A stretch of DNA of 12,498 nt. It comes from Lachnospiraceae bacterium UBA3821 (GTDB lineage: Bacteria > Bacillota > Clostridia > Lachnospirales > Lachnospiraceae). The first letter of the stretch is position 1, and each line of letters begins with the position of its first letter. Position numbers and translations under genes: made by a program. Shown piece after piece: positions 6,681 to 12,498 of the stretch. The stretch spans positions 1 to 12,498 of the forward strand of contig DFDT01000168.1 of NCBI GenBank assembly GCA_002368865.1, given 5' to 3'. The notes under the pieces are model-generated. The model saw only the letters and a list, made by a program, of their open reading frames with translations. It was not told the DNA's origin and did no database searches.

Positions 6681-9600
6681 TTAAGATTTCTTCACCCGCA
6701 CATTCTCCGCTCCGAACACCGCCTGCAGGCGCTCCAGCGCTTCCCCCGCGTTCACTTTGAGATTGGGCGGCAGCACCTTCACGCTCCGCTCCGCTTTCAG
6801 ATAAACCACCACATTGTCCTCACCTTCACTGTCGGCAATGGCTGCAATAATATCACCTTTTCTGCGCTCATATTCCGCCGCATCCGCAAACTGGATCCAT
6901 ACGCCGTCCGGCACCTTGTTCACGGTTTGCGTCTGGGCGCCTGCTGCCGCGCCGGACTTCCCGACCACGCCGTTGCTGTTGCCGTTCCAACCGCCCTGTC
7001 CGCCTGCACTGTTCCAGCCGCCGTTTTGCCCGCTGCCGCTTCCGCCGTTCCAGCCACTGCTGCCGCTCCTTCCGCCCCGGTTCGCCTGGGGCAGCCTGCC
7101 GCCGTTCTCCTGCACCTGGGCAAAGGTATAGATCTCCTCGCAGATCAGCTTGGCGTCCTTGTCCTCCTCCACAGAGGTGCGCCCTCTGACAAAGATCTTC
7201 TCATCCTCCGCGAGCAGCTTCCCATAGGTCTCATAACTCTTAGGGAACACGATGACTTCCACGCTGCCCACCATATCCTCCAGGGTGAGGAATGCCATCA
7301 TCTGGTCATTCTTAGTGTACTTGATGGTCTTGCCCGCGATGATACCGCCCACAGTCACCCGCGCCTGGTCCGCGATGCTCACCGTGTTCGTCTCCTCATC
7401 CAACGCGAAATCATTGGTCTTGTTCGTCACGTTATTGCTCCAGATCTCCCGGTACTCTTCCATGGGATGCCCGCTGACATAGATGCCCAGCACCTCTTTC
7501 TCAAAGCCCAGCTTCATCTCCTTGGGATACTCGCCCACATCCGGCATGCGCAAGTCAAATTCCTCCTTGGCGTCCTCATCCACAATGTCAAACAGCGACA
7601 TCTGCCCTGCCATATTGTTCTTTTTATCCTTGGTCACATGATCCAGAATCTGCACATACACACTCATAAACTGCTTGCGGGTCCCGTTCAGACTGTCCAA
7701 CGCCCCCGCCTTGATAAAGCTCTCGATCACGCGCTTATTGACATCTTTATCGGCCATCCGGGTGATAAAATCATTCAGATTGGTAAAAGCGCCCCGTTCC
7801 TTCCGCTCTGCCACAATGCTCTCGATCACGGCAAAGCCCACGCCCTTGATCGCCGTCAATGCATAGCGGATCCGGTTGCCGTCCACGGAGAACCCGGCCT
7901 CCCCCTGGTTGATGTCCGGGGGCAGGATCTGAATCCCCATGCTGCGGCAGGACAAAATGTACTCCGATACTTTCTTGCCGTTGTCGATCACGGAGGTCAG
8001 AAGCGCCGCCATGAACTCCACCGGATAATAGTATTTCAGCCACGCCGTCTGGTACGCCACCACCGCATAGCAGGCCGCATGGGACTTGTTAAACGCATAT
8101 TTGGCAAAATCCATCATCTCGTCATAGATCGTGGACGCCACCTGCTCTGAAATTCCTTTTGCCACACATCCCGGCACATGCTCCTCCGCATTGCCGTAGA
8201 TAAAATTTGCCCGCTCTTTCTCCATGACAGACTGCTTTTTCTTACTCATGGCACGGCGCACCAGGTCGCTGCGCCCCAGGGTATAGCCGCCCAGATCACG
8301 CACGATCTGCATCACCTGCTCCTGGTATACAATACAGCCGTAGGTGGGCGACAGGATCGGCTCCAGCTGCGGGCAGGAATAGGTCACTGCATCGTGATTG
8401 TTTTTCCCTTTGATATATTTCGGGATAAAATCCATGGGACCCGGACGATACAGGGAGATACCGGCGATCACATCCTCCAGGTTCTGGGGCTTCAGCTCCT
8501 TCATGAAGTTCTTCATCCCTGCACTCTCCAACTGGAAAATGCCCTCCGTCTTACCGGAGCCGATGTACTCCAAAACCTTTTTATCATCATAGTCAATATG
8601 GTCAATGTCAATCCGCTTTCCGGTACTCTTTTCAATAAAATCCAACGCATCATGGATCACCGACAGGTTCCGAAGCCCCAGGAAATCCATCTTTAAGAGC
8701 CCCAGTTCCTCCAGCGTCGTCATGACAAACTGTGTCGTAATCGAACCGTCGCTGCCCCTGGACAACGGCACAAACTCATCCGCCGCCTCAGGACAGATCA
8801 CCACCCCCGCCGCATGCATGGAGGTATGTCTGGGCAACCCCTCCAGTCGTTTACACATATCGATCAGGTGATGGATCTGTTCATCCTCCTGATACAGCTT
8901 CCGAAACTCCGGATTCTTTTCCAACGCCTTGTCCAGCGTGATATTCAGTTCATTGGGCACCATCTTGGCCAACGAGTCGCACAGACTGTAAGGCAGATCC
9001 ATCACACGCCCCACATCCCGGATGACTCCCTTCGCCTGCAGGGTACCAAAGGTGACGATCTGCACCACCTTCTCTGCGCCATACTTGCGGCTCACATAAT
9101 CAATGACCTCCTGCCTGCGCTCCGGTCCGAAATCAATATCGATATCCGGCATGGTCACACGCTCCGGGTTCAAAAAACGCTCAAACAGCAGATTGTACCG
9201 GATTGGCTCAATATTCGTAATCTTCAGGCAATACGCCACAATGCTTCCCGCCGCGGAACCACGCCCCGGGCCCACGGGAATGTCGTTGGACTTGGCATAG
9301 TTGATGAAATCCCACACGATCAGGAAGTAGTCCACAAACCCCATGTTTTTGATGACGCCCAACTCGTAGTCCAGGCGCTCTCTGAAGGTTTGCCCGGTGT
9401 CTCCCGCCGGCAATGCACCCACCGCGGCAAGCAACGCATCCTCCGTCCACACATCTGTGGTATCTGCCTCTCTCGCTGTAGCTGTCCCTTGTGCCACATC
9501 TGATCTGTCAGCCTCACTCACATTCCCGTCTGCTGTGTCATCCGCCTGCTGTGTCTGCATACCGCCTGTCAGCCGGTCCCTGTACCGCTCCACCAGCCCG

Positions 9601-10511
9601 TCATTGCACAATTTATTCAGATATGTCCAGGAATCATACCCGGCCGGCACTTCAAAGTGTGGCAGCTTACTCTTTCCAAACTCGATCTCCACATTGCAGC
9701 GATCCGCGATCCGCTGGGTGTTCTCCACTGCTTCCCATGCATACGGAAACAGCCCCTTCATCTCTTCCTCGCTCTTGACGAAGAACTGCCCGCCCTCATA
9801 GCGCATGCGATCCTCGTCCGCCAGCTTCTTGCCCGTCTGCAGGCATAACAAAATATCATGCGGCGCCGCATCCTCCGCATAGGTATAATGCACATCATTC
9901 GTCACGATCAGCGGGATATCCAGCTCTTTGCTCATGCGCATGAGCTCCATATTCACCGTCTTCTGCTCCGGGATCCCGTGATCCTGCATCTCCAGAAAAT
10001 AATTTCCCTTGCCGAAGCACTCCTCATATTTGCGGGCCGCCTTCCTCGCTTCGTCCAAAAGCCCGGCCGCAATATACCGCTGCACTTCTCCCGCCAGACA
10101 CGCCGAGGTACAGATGATGCCCTCATGATATTTCCGCAAAACCTCCATATCCACACGAGGCTTGTAATAATACCCCTCTGTGAACCCCCGACTCACGATC
10201 TTCATCAGATTGGAATATCCGGTATTATTCTCCGCCAAAAGGATCAGATGATGATACCGGTCCTCTCCATGGGACAGCTCCTTGTCAAAACGTGACCCCG
10301 GCGCTACATACACCTCACAGCCGATGATCGGCTTGATCCCTTCCGCCTTCGCTGCACGGTAAAAATCGATCACCCCGTACATCACACCGTGATCCGTGAT
10401 GGCCGCGGCGTTCATCCCCAGCTCCTTCACCCGGTGCACATATTCTTTTATCTTATTGGAACCGTCCAACAGTGAAAACTCTGTGTGAACATGCAGATGT
10501 ACAAATGCCAT
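6681..10511 (-). CDS. dnaE: DNA polymerase III alpha subunit (DnaE type)
   Basis: This is a catalytic subunit of a replicative C-family DNA polymerase. The protein has 1276 residues, longer than a typical DnaE of roughly 1100-1200. The N-terminal PHP domain (1 to about 270) shows H-L-H-V-H-T-E-F-S-L-L-D-G (5-17), A-I-T-D-H-G (37-42) and N-D-V-H (205-208). The polymerase core shows V-G-P-G-R-G-S-A-A-G-S (413-423), P-D-I-D-I-D-F-G (455-462) giving Asp458 and Asp460, and K-M-D-F-L-G-L (607-613) giving Asp609, the catalytic triad. A beta-clamp-binding motif Q-M-S-L-F is at 970-974. An OB-fold (about 1050-1130) is followed by a Gly/Asn/Trp-rich linker (about 1136-1195) and a final small domain. 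A second low-complexity insertion spans about 317-373. It is DnaE rather than PolC, since PHP is N-terminal and no exonuclease domain is present. The ATG at 10511 has GGGGGA 12 bases upstream. Confidence 0.97.
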   Translation of the reverse strand: MAFVHLHVHTEFSLLDGSNKIKEYVHRVKELGMNAAAITDHGVMYGVIDFYRAAKAEGIKPIIGCEVYVAPGSRFDKELSHGEDRYHHLILLAENNTGYSNLMKIVSRGFTEGYYYKPRVDMEVLRKYHEGIICTSACLAGEVQRYIAAGLLDEARKAARKYEECFGKGNYFLEMQDHGIPEQKTVNMELMRMSKELDIPLIVTNDVHYTYAEDAAPHDILLCLQTGKKLADEDRMRYEGGQFFVKSEEEMKGLFPYAWEAVENTQRIADRCNVEIEFGKSKLPHFEVPAGYDSWTYLNKLCNDGLVERYRDRLTGGMQTQQADDTADGNVSEADRSDVAQGTATAREADTTDVWTEDALLAAVGALPAGDTGQTFRERLDYELGVIKNMGFVDYFLIVWDFINYAKSNDIPVGPGRGSAAGSIVAYCLKITNIEPIRYNLLFERFLNPERVTMPDIDIDFGPERRQEVIDYVSRKYGAEKVVQIVTFGTLQAKGVIRDVGRVMDLPYSLCDSLAKMVPNELNITLDKALEKNPEFRKLYQEDEQIHHLIDMCKRLEGLPRHTSMHAAGVVICPEAADEFVPLSRGSDGSITTQFVMTTLEELGLLKMDFLGLRNLSVIHDALDFIEKSTGKRIDIDHIDYDDKKVLEYIGSGKTEGIFQLESAGMKNFMKELKPQNLEDVIAGISLYRPGPMDFIPKYIKGKNNHDAVTYSCPQLEPILSPTYGCIVYQEQVMQIVRDLGGYTLGRSDLVRRAMSKKKQSVMEKERANFIYGNAEEHVPGCVAKGISEQVASTIYDEMMDFAKYAFNKSHAACYAVVAYQTAWLKYYYPVEFMAALLTSVIDNGKKVSEYILSCRSMGIQILPPDINQGEAGFSVDGNRIRYALTAIKGVGFAVIESIVAERKERGAFTNLNDFITRMADKDVNKRVIESFIKAGALDSLNGTRKQFMSVYVQILDHVTKDKKNNMAGQMSLFDIVDEDAKEEFDLRMPDVGEYPKEMKLGFEKEVLGIYVSGHPMEEYREIWSNNVTNKTNDFALDEETNTVSIADQARVTVGGIIAGKTIKYTKNDQMMAFLTLEDMVGSVEVIVFPKSYETYGKLLAEDEKIFVRGRTSVEEDKDAKLICEEIYTFAQVQENGGRLPQANRGGRSGSSGWNGGSGSGQNGGWNSAGGQGGWNGNSNGVVGKSGAAAGAQTQTVNKVPDGVWIQFADAAEYERRKGDIIAAIADSEGEDNVVVYLKAERSVKVLPPNLKVNAGEALERLQAVFGAENVRVKKS
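6927..7106 (-). repeat. Gly/Asn/Ser/Trp-rich low-complexity linker encoded in dnaE
   Basis: Codons for residues 1136-1195 of DnaE encode imperfectly repeated G-W-N-G-G, G-G-W-N-S and G-G-W-N-G units, then an Ala/Gln/Thr stretch. The DNA shows matching near-repeats of the type CCGCCGTTCCAGCC. It joins the OB-fold to the C-terminal domain and resembles the disordered glycine-rich tails of SSB proteins in composition. Confidence 0.8.
9393..9565 (-). other. Acidic low-complexity insertion in DnaE
   Basis: Residues about 317-373 of DnaE (M-Q-T-Q-Q-A-D-D-T-A-D to about G-D-T-G-Q-T-F) interrupt the usual direct join between the C-D-G-L-V-E-R-Y helix and the R-E-R-L-D-Y-E-L helix after the PHP domain. 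The segment is rich in Ala, Asp, Thr, Gln and Gly, polar and probably disordered. The frame is intact on both sides, so the gene is not broken. Confidence 0.7.
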
Positions 10512-10533
10512 GTGATGATAGTCCCCCTATTTT

Positions 10534-10659
10534 CTATAAATACTCCTCTAAACGCCACAATTCATATAAAGGTATACTGTAAATCCATGTATCCCCTTCC
10601 CTATTATCTCCAACATTCCGCATAGACAGTTTGAACCCAGTAACGTAAATAGCTGCCAT
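10534..10659 (-). pseudogene. Possible small ORF or gene relic upstream of dnaE
   Basis: A 41-codon frame starts at an ATG (10659) and ends TAG at 10534, 22 bases before dnaE; the frame is open without a start back to 10695. Its translation M-A-A-I-Y-V-T-G-F-K-L-S-M-R-N-V-G-D and later W-I-Y-S-I-P-L-Y-E-L has a protein-like mix of residues. No ribosome binding site precedes the ATG, and a second frame over the same DNA is also open. It may be a decayed gene end, a piece of a dispersed repeat, or chance. No family is recognised. Confidence 0.25.
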
Positions 10660-10679
10660 AACATGTATCGTATAACGAA

Positions 10680-10726
10680 TGAACGCAAGGAATGCTTAAA
10701 TTTAAAACGGCAGTTAAGTGCGTTCA
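10680..10726. repeat. Two-part inverted repeat in the spacer
   Basis: The outer arms TGAACGCA (10680-10687) and TGCGTTCA (10719-10726) are perfect. The inner arms CTTAA (10695-10699) and TTAAG (10714-10718) abut the outer stem on one side and leave a 7-base bulge on the other. The outer stem can be extended imperfectly to 10671 and 10734. It could form an RNA or cruciform structure; no U-tract follows, so it is not a standard terminator. Confidence 0.55.
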
Positions 10727-10761
10727 CGCGTATAAAAGCCGAACCAAGTCTGTTACATTTT

Positions 10762-10801
10762 TCATATGATTTACTGGCGCTTTAGCCATTTTTTCATATG
10801 A
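10762..10801. repeat. TCATATGA-flanked hairpin
   Basis: Two identical 8-bp palindromes TCATATGA (10762-10769 and 10794-10801) flank TGGC-GCTTTA-GCCA (10775-10788). The plus strand has six T residues just after GCCA, so a weak plus-strand terminator is possible. On either strand the arrangement can form a long imperfect stem. Confidence 0.5.
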
Positions 10802-10818
10802 ATAAATTTTGTCTCTTA

Positions 10819-10847
10819 ATTATACAAGACGGTCCTCACGTCGTTAA
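10819..10847 (-). promoter_or_regulatory. Possible promoter reading toward dnaE
   Basis: In the minus direction TTAACG (10847-10842, four of six consensus) is 17 bases before TATAAT (10824-10819, perfect). A start near 10812 would leave a leader of about 300 bases before dnaE. No better dnaE promoter is seen closer to its start codon. Confidence 0.4.
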
Positions 10848-10966
10848 ATTGTCTTTCCTGCATTAAAATTCCTTTCCAACCTCCAACCCGTGATTCCTCA
10901 GAATTTATCCGGTCAAACAAGGAAAGGAGGATATAAGTGTTTTCTCTACAAACTGGAATTTGTGCG

Positions 10967-10993
10967 ATTAACTTCAAAGATAATGTTCTATCG
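10967..10993. repeat. Imperfect direct repeat, copy 1 (after YwqG-like gene)
   Basis: This 27-base segment matches 12388-12414 at 22 of 27 positions without gaps; both contain AACTTC and GTTCTATC. It begins about 10 bases after the stop codon of the YwqG-like gene. With copy 2 it brackets that gene. Confidence 0.5.
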
Positions 10994-11002
10994 CCTGTCA
11001 AC

Positions 11003-12340
11003 TTAACTGCACTGTAAAATGAGCCACACTTTATTAAAATTCCTTGCGGCCAAGTCACTTTTTCTGATCCAGAAGTAGATATGCCCGCAGTCTCCGAACA
11101 TCATCTCAAAATCATTAGTTTCAACTGTTCCCATCTGGAACAAGAGCATCCACTCCGAAGACTTTTCCTTGATATCTGCTTTTTCTTCTTCGGGAATCTT
11201 GGCAAAGTCCTCAGGACATCCTCTGCGCCAGCCTCTTGTTACTGCCTCGCATTCTTCATACATGGGATTCTGTATGGTATCGGGGTAACCTAACAACTTG
11301 GTATGCTCTCCCCACTCGTCGAGATCATATCCAGCCTTAGTGACGCAATCTATATTGTCCTCCCAATCCAGAGATAGATCACTTCTGAATTCACTCATAT
11401 CCGGAAGACTTATCTTCTCTTCAAAGGACAGAGCAAATTCCGGAAATCTGAAATCATCTTCCATATCATCCGGGATTTCCTCAAGGTGAAGATCGGTTTC
11501 GTCAGGAAAATAGTAAACCTTTGCAGATTCGTTATCCTTGGGATCAAATCCCCATGTCTGGGTATTCATTTCATAAAAGAAGGCTAGAATTCCGGTGTCG
11601 GGAAGGAGTCCTTCTTTATCCATTGGTGTAATATCTTTAAGATTAATCTGAGCCATGAATGAAAGTGGTCTGTTTTTCGGATTGGAATCACCAAATCCCA
11701 CACCTTCAAAGTAAGGCCACACAAAGCCCTCGGGAACGGCAGGCCTTCCACCAATCCTGCTTGCGGTAAGAGCTGTGGATGAATCTGCATGGGTATAGCT
11801 TACGCGTATCTCAGTTTTAGCTACAGAGTTAAGCCATTTTATAAGAGTCTCTTTCTTAGCTGCTTTGTCATCATCTATAGTGTCTCTCTTCTCCCATGCT
11901 TCGTCTATGTATTTGCACAGATTATTATAGTAATCCTCATCATAGGGGACAAAGAGGTACTCCTCGTTCTTGAATTGTTCGGAATTTGTTCCGGCCCCAA
12001 AATAGCTTTCAGCTACCTTGTCCACGTAGTGGGGATATTTATCCCTTCCTCCAAAAGCATAGAAGAATTTAGTAAACGTCTCGCCTTCAGTAGTAAAATC
12101 CGCAGATCTGATCCTTCCTTTCATGACTTTACTTTCGGCAATAACCTGACGAAGGTCGCCATCACCTTCAATAGTTTCTTTAATGCGGGGCTCAGTTTTT
12201 AACAATGTACCCGATACCAAGCCTTTTTCATATGCCCATCTCAAGTATATGGCAATGTGGTTAAAGCCGGATAATGTAGGGCAATCTAAGTTTTTGCTCA
12301 TGATCTTTGATTCGTGCTCAAATCCGTTGTCTATTACCAT
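11003..12340 (-). CDS. YwqG/DUF1963 family protein with extra N-terminal domain
   Basis: The protein has 445 residues. About residues 175-445 show the DUF1963/YwqG pattern: S-R-I-G-G-R-P-A-V-P-E-G-F-V-W-P-Y (194-210), P-L-S-F-M-A-Q-I-N-L (225-234), G-I-L-A-F-F-Y (250-256), W-G-F-D-P-K-D (263-269), K-L-L-G-Y-P (348-353), and F-G-D-C-G-H-I-Y-F-W-I near the end. Residues 1-155 are a separate helical domain containing F-N-H-I-A-I-Y-L-R-W-A and N-E-E-Y-L-F-V-P-Y. It loosely resembles small domains of unknown function found with such proteins (perhaps DUF7832-like, unconfirmed). The biochemical role of YwqG is not established. No signal peptide or membrane helix is seen, so it is probably cytoplasmic. 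The ATG at 12340 has GAGG 7 bases upstream. GC content is visibly lower than in dnaE, suggesting an acquired segment. An immunity or contact-system role is only a guess from context. Confidence 0.85.
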   Translation of the reverse strand: MVIDNGFEHESKIMSKNLDCPTLSGFNHIAIYLRWAYEKGLVSGTLLKTEPRIKETIEGDGDLRQVIAESKVMKGRIRSADFTTEGETFTKFFYAFGGRDKYPHYVDKVAESYFGAGTNSEQFKNEEYLFVPYDEDYYNNLCKYIDEAWEKRDTIDDDKAAKKETLIKWLNSVAKTEIRVSYTHADSSTALTASRIGGRPAVPEGFVWPYFEGVGFGDSNPKNRPLSFMAQINLKDITPMDKEGLLPDTGILAFFYEMNTQTWGFDPKDNESAKVYYFPDETDLHLEEIPDDMEDDFRFPEFALSFEEKISLPDMSEFRSDLSLDWEDNIDCVTKAGYDLDEWGEHTKLLGYPDTIQNPMYEECEAVTRGWRRGCPEDFAKIPEEEKADIKEKSSEWMLLFQMGTVETNDFEMMFGDCGHIYFWIRKSDLAARNFNKVWLILQCS

Positions 12341-12387
12341 CCTTTTTCCTCACACATTCTAAGTTATCCCGTAATATCTTCATGTTC

Positions 12388-12414
12388 AATAACTTCCAAA
12401 ATAACGTTCTATCA
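12388..12414. repeat. Imperfect direct repeat, copy 2 (after the partial gene)
   Basis: The partner of 10967-10993 (22 of 27 identical). It begins immediately after the stop codon of the partial gene at the window end and lies upstream of the YwqG-like start. Confidence 0.5.
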
Positions 12415-12415
12415 G

Positions 12416-12498
12416 CTATGCTTTTAAAATGTCATTAATCACATCTAAAACCTCTGCATAACCTACTACTGTAGCTCCTTCCTGAAATGAAATCTTAT
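12416..12498 (-). CDS. C-terminal end of an unidentified protein (cut by window edge)
   Basis: The last 26 codons of a minus-strand frame end in TAG at 12416-12418. The visible peptide starts K-I-S-F-Q-E-G-A-T-V-V-G-Y and ends D-V-I-N-D-I-L-K-A. It is protein-like: a strand, then an amphipathic helix. It is open to the window edge and lies 75 bases upstream of the YwqG-like start in the same direction, as expected of an operon neighbour. The fragment is too short to name a family. Confidence 0.5.
   Translation of the reverse strand, partial: KISFQEGATVVGYAEVLDVINDILKA

Larger units (their letters stand above)
10512..11002. other. Gene-free structured spacer between YwqG-like gene and dnaE
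   Basis: This 491-base stretch has no gene I can support with confidence. It is AT-rich relative to dnaE. It contains, from left to right, a possible relic frame (10534-10695), a stem of TGAACGCA/TGCGTTCA (10680-10687 and 10719-10726), and a hairpin flanked by two TCATATGA palindromes (10762-10801). It also holds a promoter-like pair (10819-10847) and one copy of an imperfect direct repeat (10967-10993). An 80-codon minus frame (10816-11058) overlaps the end of the YwqG-like gene and has no visible ribosome site, so it is not called. Confidence 0.6.

Noticed and set aside
6927..7106. Possible CRISPR or minisatellite array from CCGCCGTTCCAGCC-like units
   Set aside because: The units are irregular, in frame with dnaE and explained by the Gly/Trp/Asn-rich coding repeat; there are no regular spacers.
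6927..8150. 407-codon open frame on the plus strand within dnaE
   Set aside because: A shadow of dnaE: the translation is rich in His, Leu and Arg with no family features.
8814..9503. 229-codon plus-strand frame within dnaE
   Set aside because: Antisense shadow; the dnaE frame over the same bases carries catalytic motifs and is unbroken.
10816..11058. 80-codon minus-strand frame overlapping the end of the YwqG-like gene
   Set aside because: The first 19 or so codons overlap the conserved YwqG C-terminus in another frame and no ribosome site precedes its start. The remainder may belong to the spacer element, so it is only mentioned in the spacer entry.
10534..12498. Insertion sequence or integrase in the accessory end
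   Set aside because: No transposase or recombinase frame is present, and the inverted repeats do not bound a mobile-element gene.
1..12498. tRNA or rRNA genes
   Set aside because: No cloverleaf with a conserved T-loop GTTCRA and CCA-type acceptor, and no rRNA-like segment, was seen on either strand.

Overview
The window looks like a chromosomal segment of a Gram-positive Clostridia member, most likely a Lachnospiraceae-type Firmicute. The reasons are strong AGGAGG-type ribosome binding sites, a dnaE-pfkA neighbourhood, a SleB-type cell-wall hydrolase, and a moderately GC-rich core flanked by AT-rich spacers. This assignment is inferred from gene content; no marker gene such as 16S is present. 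All convincing genes lie on the minus strand, so transcription runs from high to low coordinates.

Layout from the right (upstream) end. Positions 12498-10512 form a lower-GC accessory area. It holds the last 26 codons of an unidentified gene, a 445-residue YwqG/DUF1963 protein with an extra N-terminal domain, and about 490 bases with no recognisable gene. An imperfect 27-bp direct repeat follows the stop codon of each of the two genes. The gene-free stretch contains hairpins, a possible promoter and a possible gene relic. Positions 10511-2563 form a housekeeping block: dnaE (replicative polymerase alpha subunit), pfkA (6-phosphofructokinase, with a good promoter of its own just after the dnaE stop), an unidentified three-helix membrane protein with a calcium-loop motif, a TrmH/SpoU-family RNA methyltransferase, and proC (proline synthesis). 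Spacers of 5-83 bp suggest that pfkA through proC can be one transcript.

Positions 2562-1120 hold a secreted SH3/SleB cell-wall hydrolase gene with its own promoter (TTGACA, 17 bp, TACTAT with an extended TG) and a clear intrinsic terminator. Positions 1071-1 hold an nfeD-like gene followed by a stomatin/SPFH gene that runs off the window, a classic membrane-protein pair.

Most of the window is ordinary core genome. The points most worth a second look are the accessory end (repeat-flanked YwqG-fusion gene plus structured gene-free DNA), the calcium-loop membrane protein inside the pfkA operon, two low-complexity insertions in DnaE, unusual residues at PFK substrate-site positions, and an in-frame open 28-codon extension after the nfeD amber stop that ends one base before the next start codon.
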